Below, in pieces: positions 1 to 8,748 of a stretch of DNA of 57,381 nucleotides. The DNA is taken from positions 1 through 57,381 of the forward strand of contig JAMFSL010000188.1 of assembly GCA_026225275.1 (NCBI GenBank). Reading direction: 5' to 3'. A model generated the notes under the pieces. The model did not search any database. It was not told the origin of the DNA and was given only the letters and a program-made list of their open reading frames with translations. Source of the stretch: Puia dinghuensis (GTDB lineage: Bacteria; Bacteroidota; Bacteroidia; Chitinophagales; Chitinophagaceae). The translations under genes were made by a program, and so were the position numbers. Every line of letters begins with the position of its first letter. Position 1 is the stretch's first letter.

Positions 1-2
1 CG

Positions 3-1286
3 CAGCCATGGCCGGCGGGTCTGGCGACAGTCAGGGTGCAGTATGCGGGCCATCCGATGATCGCCAAGCGGCCGCCATGGGACGATGGATTTACCTTCAC
101 CAACGATTCTACGGGGCATCCCTGGGTCGCTGTCACGGCGGAGGGAACGGGGGGAAAGATCTATTTCCCCGCCAAAGATCATCCTTCCGACGAACCGGAT
201 GAAGGCGTCGATCTGACCATCACTGTGCCGAAAGGGCTGGTCGTAGCCGGACCCGGCCTGCTGGCTGGGGTAAAGACTAAGGGAGACCGCAGCAGCTATC
301 ACTGGAAGACTAACTATCCTATCAATAATTACAGCATTGTCTTCAATGTCGGGGACTATACCGTGGTGACGCGCACCTATACCAGCATCGACGGGCACAA
401 AATACCGATGCAGTTTTATGTACTGAAGGAGCATGCGGATAAAGGCGCTTATCAACTGGAATTGCTGGAACGTTTTGCGCATGTGAAAGAGAAATACTTT
501 GGGGAATATCCCTGGGCAAAGGAGAAGATCGGGATCGTGGAGACGCCGCATTTGGGTATGGAGCACCAGACGATGAATGCCTATGGTAATAAGTTCAGGT
601 ATACGCAGATCGGTGGCAAGGATTTCGACGGGCTGATGAATCATGAATTCGGGCATGAATGGTGGGGCAATAAGGTAACGGCCGGCGACTGGGCCGACTA
701 TTGGATCCATGAGGGGATCGGCACTTTCGGGGATGCCCTCTATACCCGCGATATGGAAGGCGAGGCCGCCTATGAAAAGATTTTTCAGCATTATGTACCC
801 CGGATCCGCAATGACAAGCCGGTCGTGCTGGGCAAGGATATTACCGAAGACGATGCGTATCATCCCGATATATATCCGAAGGGCGCCTTTTTCATCCACA
901 CCCTGCGCTATATTTTAGGTGATAGCGTCTTCTTTCCCGCTATCAAGCGTATTGCTACCGACACTAACCATACCTATATCCATTCAGCCAGTACGGCCGA
1001 AGTGGAACAGACCTTCGAACAGGCATACGGGAAGGATTTGTCGGAGTTGTTCCACCTCTATCTGTACACCACAGATAAATTGGAGATCCGGGTGAGGCCG
1101 ACCGACCCGAGCCATTACCTGGTGCAATTGTTGAACATAGACATGTCCCTGCCATTGGAGATCACTACAGATACGGGGACCCAAAAAATGATGGTCGATA
1201 AGAAGGGGGTTACGGTGACCAGTACGACCATGCCATTCATCGACACGCGGGATTTTTATCTGAAGAAAGTTATCTATGATTTATAA
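3..1286 (+). CDS. M1 family metallopeptidase (aminopeptidase N-like), 5' end cut by window
   Basis: This is the C-terminal part of a zinc aminopeptidase that removes N-terminal residues from peptides, probably periplasmic or secreted. The reading frame is open to the left edge, so the true start lies outside; the first in-frame GTG at 36 is not taken as a real start. Counting from that codon, the zinc site HEFGH lies at about 203-207 followed by WWGN, the third ligand is the glutamate in IHEGIGTF (about 226), and a GMEHQT motif near 175 takes the place of the family's GAMEN exopeptidase motif. The visible part lacks the large helical C-terminal domain of classical aminopeptidase N, as in the short M1 enzymes common in Bacteroidota. 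It is followed 38 bp later by another aminopeptidase, so the two may act together in peptide breakdown. Confidence 0.9.
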   Translation, partial: QPWPAGLATVRVQYAGHPMIAKRPPWDDGFTFTNDSTGHPWVAVTAEGTGGKIYFPAKDHPSDEPDEGVDLTITVPKGLVVAGPGLLAGVKTKGDRSSYHWKTNYPINNYSIVFNVGDYTVVTRTYTSIDGHKIPMQFYVLKEHADKGAYQLELLERFAHVKEKYFGEYPWAKEKIGIVETPHLGMEHQTMNAYGNKFRYTQIGGKDFDGLMNHEFGHEWWGNKVTAGDWADYWIHEGIGTFGDALYTRDMEGEAAYEKIFQHYVPRIRNDKPVVLGKDITEDDAYHPDIYPKGAFFIHTLRYILGDSVFFPAIKRIATDTNHTYIHSASTAEVEQTFEQAYGKDLSELFHLYLYTTDKLEIRVRPTDPSHYLVQLLNIDMSLPLEITTDTGTQKMMVDKKGVTVTSTTMPFIDTRDFYLKKVIYDL

Positions 1287-1324
1287 GGTCAAGTCAGTAA
1301 ATTGCCAGTTCAAATCATTCGATC

Positions 1325-2710
1325 ATGTTTGACAAGAGTATCTATATCAGCCGCAGGGAAAAACTGAAGCGGCAATTAGGCCAGGGGTTGGTTTTGCTGC
1401 TAGGCAACGAAGACAGCAGCATGAATTACAAGGACAACCTGTATCACTTCCGGCAGGATAGCAACTTTCTGTATTTTTTCGGTCTGGACAGACCCGGTCT
1501 GGCGGCGGTGATCGACATCGATAATGACAAGGAGATCCTCTATGGCAATGACCTTACGCTCGACGATATCGTTTGGACGGGGCCTCAGCCTTCCATAGCG
1601 CAACAGGCGGAGCCGGCGGGTGTCAGCGATGTCCAGCCTTCGCACGCGTTGCCAGTCGAGCTGGCTTCTGCCCGGGGACTGGGCAGGACCATCCATTTCC
1701 TTCCGCCTTACCGGCCTGAAAATATCCTCAAATTGAGTGCGTGGCTGGGATTTTCGCCTGCCGCGCTGAAGGGGCATGCAAGTGTTCCCCTGATCAAGGC
1801 AGTCGTTGCGCAGCGATCGGTCAAATCCGCAGAAGAGGTGGCCCAGATCGAGGCAGCGGTGGATGTAACGGCGGCGATGCACCTGGCGGCGATCAAAGGG
1901 GCCCGGGATGGGATGACCGAGGCGCAGCTGGCCGGCGTGTTGCATGGTATTGCCATCAGTGCGGGCGGCAATCTGGCCTTTCCGACGATCCTGACGGTCA
2001 ACGGACAGGTCCTGCACAATCATTACGGCAACACGGTGATGAAAGAAGGACAGATAGCCATCTGTGACAGCGGCGCCGAGAATGCCATGCACTATGCAGG
2101 GGATATGACACGAACCTTTCCGGTCGGCCGAACATTCACGACCCTGCAGCGGGAGATGTACGATATCGTCCTTGCTTCCCAGGAGGCTGCAATAGCTGCT
2201 TTGCGGCCGGGGGTCTTATTCAGGGACGTGCATTCGCTGGCCTGTGAAAAGCTGGTGGAGGGATTGAAGGCGGCGGGAGTAATGAAGGGCGACCCGAAGG
2301 AGGCTGTGGCGGCCGGCGCTCATACCATGGTCTTCCAGTGCGGGCTGGGGCATATGATGGGGCTGGACGTGCATGACATGGAAGATCTGGGTGAAGAATA
2401 TGTCGGCTATACCGATGACTTAAAAAAGAGCAAGGATTTCGGGTGGAAATCGCTTCGTCTGGCCCGGAGCCTCGAACCGGGTTTTGTCGTGACCATCGAA
2501 CCAGGGCTCTACTTTATCCCTGAGCTGATAGATCGCTGGGGCGCAGAAAAGAAATATGGTGATTTCATCGATTACAATAAGCTGGAAGCCTTCCGGCATT
2601 TCGGGGGTATCCGCATAGAAGAAGATTTGCTGGTGACGGCAGAAGGCAGCAAATTGCTGGGTAAACCGCTGGCTAAGACGGCGGCGGCGATAGAGGCGCT
2701 ACGGGGGTAA
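1325..2710 (+). CDS. Xaa-Pro aminopeptidase (M24B, aminopeptidase P)
   Basis: A 461-residue dinuclear-metal peptidase that removes the N-terminal residue preceding proline. The N-terminal third (about 1-160) matches the aminopeptidase P N-terminal domain, and the pita-bread catalytic domain follows. The five metal ligands are readable: D248 (CDSGAE), D260 (GDMTRTF), H343 (GLGHMMG), E392 (IEPGLYF) and E432 (RIEED). Length fits the family. There is no signal peptide, so it is probably cytoplasmic. It lies 38 bp after an M1 aminopeptidase on the same strand, suggesting a peptide-catabolism pair. Confidence 0.93.
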   Translation: MFDKSIYISRREKLKRQLGQGLVLLLGNEDSSMNYKDNLYHFRQDSNFLYFFGLDRPGLAAVIDIDNDKEILYGNDLTLDDIVWTGPQPSIAQQAEPAGVSDVQPSHALPVELASARGLGRTIHFLPPYRPENILKLSAWLGFSPAALKGHASVPLIKAVVAQRSVKSAEEVAQIEAAVDVTAAMHLAAIKGARDGMTEAQLAGVLHGIAISAGGNLAFPTILTVNGQVLHNHYGNTVMKEGQIAICDSGAENAMHYAGDMTRTFPVGRTFTTLQREMYDIVLASQEAAIAALRPGVLFRDVHSLACEKLVEGLKAAGVMKGDPKEAVAAGAHTMVFQCGLGHMMGLDVHDMEDLGEEYVGYTDDLKKSKDFGWKSLRLARSLEPGFVVTIEPGLYFIPELIDRWGAEKKYGDFIDYNKLEAFRHFGGIRIEEDLLVTAEGSKLLGKPLAKTAAAIEALRG

Positions 2711-2756
2711 GGGGTGGCAAAGGTTTTGCAGTTACTTTGTTATAAAACATTTTTTT

Positions 2757-3041
2757 ATGGCAAAGTATTCAACTGCATCGCAGCACAAAGTCGAGGAGAA
2801 CATGAAGGAAATGAAAGAAGGCAAGCTGAAAAGCGGCCGCAGCGGCAAGAAGGTCACCAATCCCAAGCAAGCCATCGCTATCGGTTTGTCCGAAGCCCGC
2901 AAAGAGGGGGATAAAGCGCCTAGCAGGCCGAAGAGCTCAACGGGACGGAGTTCGGCGAAAAGTTCCGGCAGTACGACCGGTAATTCCAGTGGACGGAGTA
3001 CGGCTAAGAATGCCAATAGCACCGGCAGACGGAAGAGTTAA
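2757..3041 (+). CDS. Small basic DUF6496-like protein
   Basis: A 94-residue, strongly basic protein. The N-terminal half carries the pattern KVEENMKEMKEGKLKSG followed by KKVTNPKQAIAIGLSEAR, which resembles the DUF6496 family of small bacterial proteins. The C-terminal half is a low-complexity tail rich in Ser, Lys, Arg, Gly and Thr, as seen in nucleic-acid-binding tails. No function is established to my knowledge. The stop codon overlaps by 4 bp the end of the convergent outer-membrane protein gene. Confidence 0.75.
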   Translation: MAKYSTASQHKVEENMKEMKEGKLKSGRSGKKVTNPKQAIAIGLSEARKEGDKAPSRPKSSTGRSSAKSSGSTTGNSSGRSTAKNANSTGRRKS

Positions 3042-5797
3042 CTGGATTTCTTCCTTTCCAGGGGAAAACTATGGAAGCGATAGATAAAGCTCAGCAGGAT
3101 GATCCGGCCGGGCAGATTGGACTGTTGGGTCTGCACATAGTTGATGCCGACCGATTGGGTGTAATTGCTGGGGGTATTGAGAATACCGAAGGCGGAAAGC
3201 CGGATTTGGGCGCGGCGATCGCGTAGAAAATCCTTGAAGATACTGGCATTCCATAGCGCGACGGACTTCTGGGGCAGTGTGCCCTGGGCGCCTGTGATCT
3301 GCCAGTTGTAATTACTGCTCAGAGTAATGGCGAAGGGTAATTCATACGAAACATCCAGGGAATAATTTTGCACCCACGTCTCCGTATTCTGGGTTGTATT
3401 GATCGAATAAAAAGCTCCCGTATAATTCACTCCTGCGACTGCATCTATAAAGAGTTTTTCCACCGGATGAAAGTTTAATTTCCAGTTGCCTCCCCAGCCG
3501 AGGCTTGTGGTCACGTCCGTCAGGCCATTGGTCAGACTGACATTGCGGCCGTATTGAGTATGCATAGAGATACTGCTGTTGCCTTTGCGCTGGTTACCCA
3601 ATGGAAATCCGTAAGTGACAGTGGAATTGACGTTCCAGACGCCGTTCACATTGACATATTGTATTTGCTGGATGCCGCCGGATAAGACCGTTGTGGCGGC
3701 GGTGATCTCATGCTCGGTATAGTTGCCTTGCACGGATATCTGCAGGTTCTGAAAATTGCGGCTGTTGAAGGTGGTATAGGAGGCATTGACGGAATGCATC
3801 AACTGCTCCAACAGGCCGGGATTACCGATCTTAACGAGGAAGGGATTGGTGAGATCCGGCAGGGGTTGCAACTGCGCGATCGTCGGGGGAGTAGTCGTGG
3901 CCATATAGGCGATATTGATCGTGGTGCCTTTGGTAGGTGTATAGATCAGTGAGGCTCTGGGATACCAGTTGAGTTCGCGCTGGCGGATCGAGCTGTCTGC
4001 CGTGAGATTGTGATCGACCAGATTGCTGAGCTGTAGGGTAATCCCCAATTGATAGCGGAACTTACCATCGGTAGCATTCAGGCCTGTGCTGAAACGCTGG
4101 ATCGTATTATCATTAATAAAGTGATTGGTGGTAAGGGTATCGGGTATATCGTATTTGCCAGTAGCGCTATCGAAATCATAGGATTGCCGGTCGGAGTGAT
4201 TAGTGGACTGATTGAGGCGATAGGAAAAGTCGAGGATATGACCGGGTTTCAATGGTTGGGTATAGGAGAGGGCAGCGCCATAGCCGTCAGTGGAGGAGTG
4301 TTGCGAGGCCGTCTGGTTGGTCAGTGTTTGCGACAGCAGGCTGCCGGTGCTGTCGAAGTTATTCACGAGATTAAAAATATTCTGGGGTTGGTTTTGGTAC
4401 TGGTGGTTCTCCGTCAGGCCGATCAACAGGGTATGGCCCGGAAGCCGCCAGCGCCGGCGGAAGTTGAAGGCGTTCGTGAGTGAATACCCCTCCGTGTGAC
4501 TGCTATTTTCCGTATTGCCCTGGTTGCTAAGATAGCCTCCGGTAGTTTTCAGTGTGGAGATCCCTACCGTGTCCATGGAGGAACTGGTGGCCGTCTGTGG
4601 CGTTACCGCGGAGCGCAGGTTGACGAGGTTATTACTATCTATCGTATACTCCACAAAGGCATTGCCATGATAGGATTGGTTGCGGGTGCGGGTCTGGCTG
4701 TAACTATTCTGCAACAGGGAGGAGTCTGTCAGGTAGGTTTGCAGTTGGGTCGTCTGGTTCAGTACCGTCTTTGCCCCGTTCATTCCTGCATTGAGGGTGA
4801 CCGCCAGCTTGCTGTTCTTATCGTTGCGAAAATTCAGCTGGGCGTTATTAAATGTCTGCAGTCCACCACTGCCGGGTCCGTTCTTATTATCCGTTCCGGT
4901 GAACTGGTTATTCATATTGTTGAGGTTTCCCGACGCGAATATCCAGGAGTTGCCGAGACTGGTCGCTGTGCCGCCGGCGGAATAGCTGCCGGTGAGGTCG
5001 GTGCCGGAACCGCCCGTGGCGCCACTGGTGGGCGGGTTGGTGGAAGTGCCTGTACCGGCATAGACTTTCCCGAAATATCCTTTTTTCCTGCTTTTCTTCA
5101 GCCGGATGTTCAGGCTTTTGGTGCCCGTTGTTTCGCGGATGCCTGTCAGTCTTGCCCTTTCCGTTTGAGAGTCGAATGCTTCGATCTGGTCGACGATATC
5201 GGCGGGCAGGTTTTGCGAGGCGATGCGAGGATCGTTCAGGAAAAATTCTTTTCCATCCAGGTAGATCTTGTCGACTTTTTGCCCTTGCATGGTGATGTTG
5301 CCATTTTTATCGACCTCGATACCCGGGAGTTTGCGCAGCAGGTCTTCGACCGTGGCATTCGGCCGGGTAGGAAAGGCGGCGGCATTGAAGGCGATCGTGT
5401 CGTTCCTGACGATAGCCGGCGGGATGGCGGCATTGACGATGACCTGCATGAGATCGCTGGCGGAATGGTGCAACCGGATACGCATTCTTGTCATCGTGGT
5501 GGTGGGGTCGAGATTGACCGCTAAGGTATCCGTCCTGTAACCGAGATAGGTGGTGACCAGACTGTAGGCGCCGGGCGCCAGGTCAGCAAATACAAAATCC
5601 TTTTTTCCGCTGCGGCGTTGGCGGAGGACAGCGCCATCCGGACAGCGTATTAATGATACCGTTGCGTCTTCCAGGAGCTGTCCGCTAAGGCTATCCGTGA
5701 CCGTTCCCCGAATAGAGAGGCTCTGGGCGTGCGCGCGGGTGCTCCCACAGATGATTATAGTGACAATGATGATCAGTAAGCCAATTTTCCTATGCAT
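3038..5797 (-). CDS. Outer membrane beta-barrel family protein (TonB-receptor-like)
   Basis: A 919-residue outer-membrane protein. The N-terminus is a signal peptide (hydrophobic stretch at about 5-20, cleavage near AHAQ). A carboxypeptidase-regulatory-like beta-sandwich follows (about 27-110), then a plug-like segment (about 120-225, with PNATVEDLLRKLPGIEVD and VDKIYLDGKEFF), then a long barrel rich in aromatic residues and Asn/Thr/Ser. This is the architecture of the Bacteroidota outer-membrane beta-barrel family related to TonB-dependent receptors. No SusD partner is next to it, so its substrate (peptide, metal or siderophore) cannot be told. The two-component genes upstream run in the same direction 99 bp away and may regulate it. 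Confidence 0.88.
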   Translation of the reverse strand: MHRKIGLLIIIVTIIICGSTRAHAQSLSIRGTVTDSLSGQLLEDATVSLIRCPDGAVLRQRRSGKKDFVFADLAPGAYSLVTTYLGYRTDTLAVNLDPTTTMTRMRIRLHHSASDLMQVIVNAAIPPAIVRNDTIAFNAAAFPTRPNATVEDLLRKLPGIEVDKNGNITMQGQKVDKIYLDGKEFFLNDPRIASQNLPADIVDQIEAFDSQTERARLTGIRETTGTKSLNIRLKKSRKKGYFGKVYAGTGTSTNPPTSGATGGSGTDLTGSYSAGGTATSLGNSWIFASGNLNNMNNQFTGTDNKNGPGSGGLQTFNNAQLNFRNDKNSKLAVTLNAGMNGAKTVLNQTTQLQTYLTDSSLLQNSYSQTRTRNQSYHGNAFVEYTIDSNNLVNLRSAVTPQTATSSSMDTVGISTLKTTGGYLSNQGNTENSSHTEGYSLTNAFNFRRRWRLPGHTLLIGLTENHQYQNQPQNIFNLVNNFDSTGSLLSQTLTNQTASQHSSTDGYGAALSYTQPLKPGHILDFSYRLNQSTNHSDRQSYDFDSATGKYDIPDTLTTNHFINDNTIQRFSTGLNATDGKFRYQLGITLQLSNLVDHNLTADSSIRQRELNWYPRASLIYTPTKGTTINIAYMATTTPPTIAQLQPLPDLTNPFLVKIGNPGLLEQLMHSVNASYTTFNSRNFQNLQISVQGNYTEHEITAATTVLSGGIQQIQYVNVNGVWNVNSTVTYGFPLGNQRKGNSSISMHTQYGRNVSLTNGLTDVTTSLGWGGNWKLNFHPVEKLFIDAVAGVNYTGAFYSINTTQNTETWVQNYSLDVSYELPFAITLSSNYNWQITGAQGTLPQKSVALWNASIFKDFLRDRRAQIRLSAFGILNTPSNYTQSVGINYVQTQQSNLPGRIILLSFIYRFHSFPLERKKSS

Positions 5798-5895
5798 AGG
5801 AGGTAGGGATAAAGATAAGTCAGCGGGTTGTACCGATGGGGGGATTTTGGTTGGTCGGTGAGTGGGGGTGATGGGGGTGTATTCGGGGGCGGACT

Positions 5896-7152
5896 CTACC
5901 AGATGAAGCTGAAGGAATGGCGGTTGCCGGAAAATTGATAGGAAGGCTGGAGGGAAGTCACCTCACAGATCTGTTTGATGATCGATAGTCCCAGGCCGTT
6001 ATGACCGGTATGCTGTTCGCCTTTATAGAACCGGCTGAACATGCGCCGGGGGTCGAGTCCAAGGGCAAGACCTGTATTGCTGATCGTTAGTTGTCGTGGC
6101 TGCAGTTCGATATCGATATCTCCATGCGGGATATTGTGGTTGCTGGCATTGCTGAACAGATTGTTTAACAGGATATCGATCAGCTCGGGGCTGGCCAGGA
6201 TCATGGTCGGCGAGAGCCGGGATGAAACCGTCACGCCGCTGGTCTGCCAGAGTTCCCGGAATTGCCCGAGCTTATCTTCTATCTTCTCTTTCAAAGGAAT
6301 CTCTTCCAGGTGATTAAATTGCTGGTTGCTGATCTTGGTCAGCAGCAGGAGGGACTGATTGAGACGGGATAATTTTTTGATGGCGGCGAAAGCGCTGCGA
6401 ACGATCTCGCTCTGTGACTGGGACAGGTGTTCGTCCTGGATGAGCATTTCCAGCTTGGATCTGATAATGGACAAGGGGGTCTGCAGTTCGTGGGAAGCGT
6501 TTTCGGTGAATTCTTTCAGCAACTGGTAATCTTCTTCTGCTTTCCTTGCCGCCATGCCAAGGCTTTCGTTCATGAAGGCGAATTCCTGGGTTGTCGTGGC
6601 AGGAAAATGCAGGTCCCTGGTATTGCCCAGCTTAAAATGCTGCATGACGTGCAGGGCATCGTAGAATGGCTGCCAAAGCCGGCGAAGCAGGATGCGGTTG
6701 GTCAGCAGGAAAGCCAGTATGATGATCAGGATGGTGGCGGAGGATACCAGCAGGATGGCCCGGGAAAGATGGTGTAATCCTTCCAGGGGTTTGGCAATCG
6801 TCACTCTGTACCAGCGGTCGCCGGCGTGCAGGGTGAAGATGAGCTGTCTGAAATTGTGCATCTTTTGTTCGCGCTGGCTGTACCGGGTCACCAGGGTGAA
6901 TTCGTCAGCATTCATTTCCTGTCCAATGGGTTCGTAGGTCACCTGTTCTTCGTCCAGCGGATGGCCTGCAGGAGGGAGTTGGTGATATTGTGTGTAGTAA
7001 TCCTGGATGCTGTGGCGGATACCCGATAAGTCACCGTCCATTTCGCGGATGAGAACATAATTGGTCCACAGATAGGTGGACAATGCCGACGTCAGGAAGA
7101 CGATCACCATGACGAGCAGGTTGATGCGGGTATACTTGGTGAACAGTTTCAT
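5896..7152 (-). CDS. Two-component sensor histidine kinase
   Basis: A 418-residue membrane kinase. Two transmembrane segments (about 11-31 and 131-150) enclose a periplasmic sensor region of roughly 100 residues. The cytoplasmic part has the phosphoacceptor motif SHELQTPLS with H221, then an ATPase domain with the N box NLFSNASNHN and a GLGLSIIKQI G box near the C-terminus. The start codon overlaps the end of the response-regulator gene by 4 bp, so the two are translationally coupled. The signal is unknown; the barrel protein downstream in the same direction is a possible target. Confidence 0.93.
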   Translation of the reverse strand: MKLFTKYTRINLLVMVIVFLTSALSTYLWTNYVLIREMDGDLSGIRHSIQDYYTQYHQLPPAGHPLDEEQVTYEPIGQEMNADEFTLVTRYSQREQKMHNFRQLIFTLHAGDRWYRVTIAKPLEGLHHLSRAILLVSSATILIIILAFLLTNRILLRRLWQPFYDALHVMQHFKLGNTRDLHFPATTTQEFAFMNESLGMAARKAEEDYQLLKEFTENASHELQTPLSIIRSKLEMLIQDEHLSQSQSEIVRSAFAAIKKLSRLNQSLLLLTKISNQQFNHLEEIPLKEKIEDKLGQFRELWQTSGVTVSSRLSPTMILASPELIDILLNNLFSNASNHNIPHGDIDIELQPRQLTISNTGLALGLDPRRMFSRFYKGEQHTGHNGLGLSIIKQICEVTSLQPSYQFSGNRHSFSFIW

Positions 7153-7841
7153 GATCTGCGGCCCTCCGTGGTTGAAAATTTATAGCCCATTCCATAGACG
7201 GCGCGAATATAGTCGGGACAGCCGGCCTGCATTAGTTTTTTCCTGAGGTTCTTGATGTGTGTATAGATAAAATCGTAATTATCGGCCATGTCAATACTAT
7301 CGCCCCAGAGGTGTTCCACTATGGCCTCTTTTGTGACTACCTTGTTTTTATTGGCAATAAAATAAATCAGCAGATCGTATTCTTTTTTTGTCAGATCGGC
7401 CCGGCCGTTGGCGCCAGTGACGATCTTTTCCTGCAGGTCCAGTGACAGCTTGTCGAGGACGATCCTGTTCCTCCCTTCGAAGGATTTCCGGCGGATGATG
7501 GCGGCGACACGGGCGGCCAATTCTGGCATATGGAAGGGCTTCGTGAGATAGTCGTCGGCGCCGAGGTTCAGGCCTAAAACTTTGTCATCCAGGGAATTCC
7601 TGGCGGAGATGATAAGGACGCCGTCGGCCTTGTTGTCGGATTTCAATTCCTGGAGGATAGTGAGGCCATTGCCATGCGGCAGGTTGATATCGAGAATAAT
7701 ACAGGCATAATCATAGAGATGGACCTTTTCCAGTGCCGCATAATAGTCATAAGCCGTCTCACAGGTGAATTTTTCATGGCTCAGATAGGTGCGGATGCTA
7801 TCTGATAATTCCTGCTGGTCTTCTATGATCAGGATCTTCAT
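7149..7841 (-). CDS. OmpR/PhoB-family response regulator
   Basis: A 230-residue DNA-binding response regulator. The receiver domain has the acidic pocket at D8 (IIEDQQ), phosphoacceptor D51 (ILDINLPHG) and the conserved lysine in TKPF. The C-terminal winged helix (about 130-225) shows LTKKEYDLLIYF and YIHTHIKNLRKKL, typical of the Trans_Reg_C domain. It is the first gene of a two-gene unit with the histidine kinase that overlaps its stop codon. Confidence 0.95.
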   Translation of the reverse strand: MKILIIEDQQELSDSIRTYLSHEKFTCETAYDYYAALEKVHLYDYACIILDINLPHGNGLTILQELKSDNKADGVLIISARNSLDDKVLGLNLGADDYLTKPFHMPELAARVAAIIRRKSFEGRNRIVLDKLSLDLQEKIVTGANGRADLTKKEYDLLIYFIANKNKVVTKEAIVEHLWGDSIDMADNYDFIYTHIKNLRKKLMQAGCPDYIRAVYGMGYKFSTTEGRRS

Positions 7842-7964
7842 GTAATGGCGAATATCCTCAAATTTCCGGCGGGAAATTGTAGAAATTCTGTATTATACCC
7901 TTATTGAGGCGGCTATGGACAATGAATTTACCTTTCCCTTTCGTAGCTTTGGCAAAACGATCTA

Positions 7965-8648
7965 ATGAATAGCCTCGGCCGTCGCTTTGCCATCTGGTCC
8001 CTCTGTTTAATCACCACCCTGACTTCCCTCCGATTAGTCGCTCAAGTGAATAACCCACCTTTCTGGAATGATATAGCGGAATTCAAGCACCAGGACAGTC
8101 TACAGCATCCGCCTTCCGGAGCCATTCTTTTTGTAGGGAGCTCGTCTTTCCATAAATGGACCAATGTACAGAGTTATTTTCCAGGCTATTCAATCATCAA
8201 CCGGGGGTTTGGCGGATCCACCTTTCCGGACCTGATCCGTTATGCGGGAGAGATTATTTTTCCCTACCATCCACGGCAGATAGTTATTTATTGCGGTGAC
8301 AATGACCTGGCCGTTTCCGATTCTATAACGGCTACGATGGTATATAATCGTTTTGTCAGATTGTATAATCTTATCCGATCGAAGCTGAAAGATGTCGACA
8401 TCGTTTATGTGTCCATCAAGCCGAGTCCGAGCCGGCAAAAGCTGATGCCTAAAATGGAAGAGACCAACGATATGATCAGAAATTTTATGGCCAGTTATAG
8501 TCACGCCACTTTCGTGGACGTTTATCATGCCATGCTGACGCCACAGGGTCTGCCGATGGAAGATCTTTTTGTCGGAGACAAACTACACATGAATGAGAAG
8601 GGGTACAAGATCTGGCAACAGATACTTCAACCTTATCTTGATAAATAA
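7965..8648 (+). CDS. Secreted SGNH/GDSL-family hydrolase
   Basis: A 227-residue esterase or acetylhydrolase of the SGNH fold with an N-terminal signal peptide (hydrophobic 9-26, cleavage near VAQ). The four family blocks are visible: FVGSSSFHKW with the presumed nucleophile S60, the glycine of RGFGGSTF (about 83), the asparagine of GDNDLA (113), and the D205/H208 pair in GDKLHMNEKG. A promoter-like TAGCTTTG lies at 7944-7951 just upstream. It precedes the sugar cluster on the same strand by about 100 bp, so a role in glycan deacetylation is possible but not shown. Confidence 0.88.
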   Translation: MNSLGRRFAIWSLCLITTLTSLRLVAQVNNPPFWNDIAEFKHQDSLQHPPSGAILFVGSSSFHKWTNVQSYFPGYSIINRGFGGSTFPDLIRYAGEIIFPYHPRQIVIYCGDNDLAVSDSITATMVYNRFVRLYNLIRSKLKDVDIVYVSIKPSPSRQKLMPKMEETNDMIRNFMASYSHATFVDVYHAMLTPQGLPMEDLFVGDKLHMNEKGYKIWQQILQPYLDK

Positions 8649-8715
8649 TTCTTCTCATATGATCATAATATTAGGTATTTATTAAGGAATTGTGATTTCT
8701 GATCTTCAAGGTAAG

Positions 8716-8742
8716 TTGGTATAAGATATACGTTGACATTTG
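8716..8742 (+). promoter_or_regulatory. Possible promoter of the ulosonate-like sugar cluster
   Basis: TTG at 8716-8718 and GACATTTG at 8735-8742 match the Bacteroidota -33 and -7 pattern except for the first base of the -7 box; the spacer is 16 bp, short for this class. Transcription would begin almost at the ATG at 8749, giving a leaderless message. The match is weak. Confidence 0.3.
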
Positions 8743-8748
8743 TGTCGT

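Noticed and set aside
4496-5524. A 342-codon plus-strand open frame opposite the outer-membrane barrel gene
   Set aside because: No motif and unnatural composition; the minus-strand protein has a signal peptide, plug and barrel.
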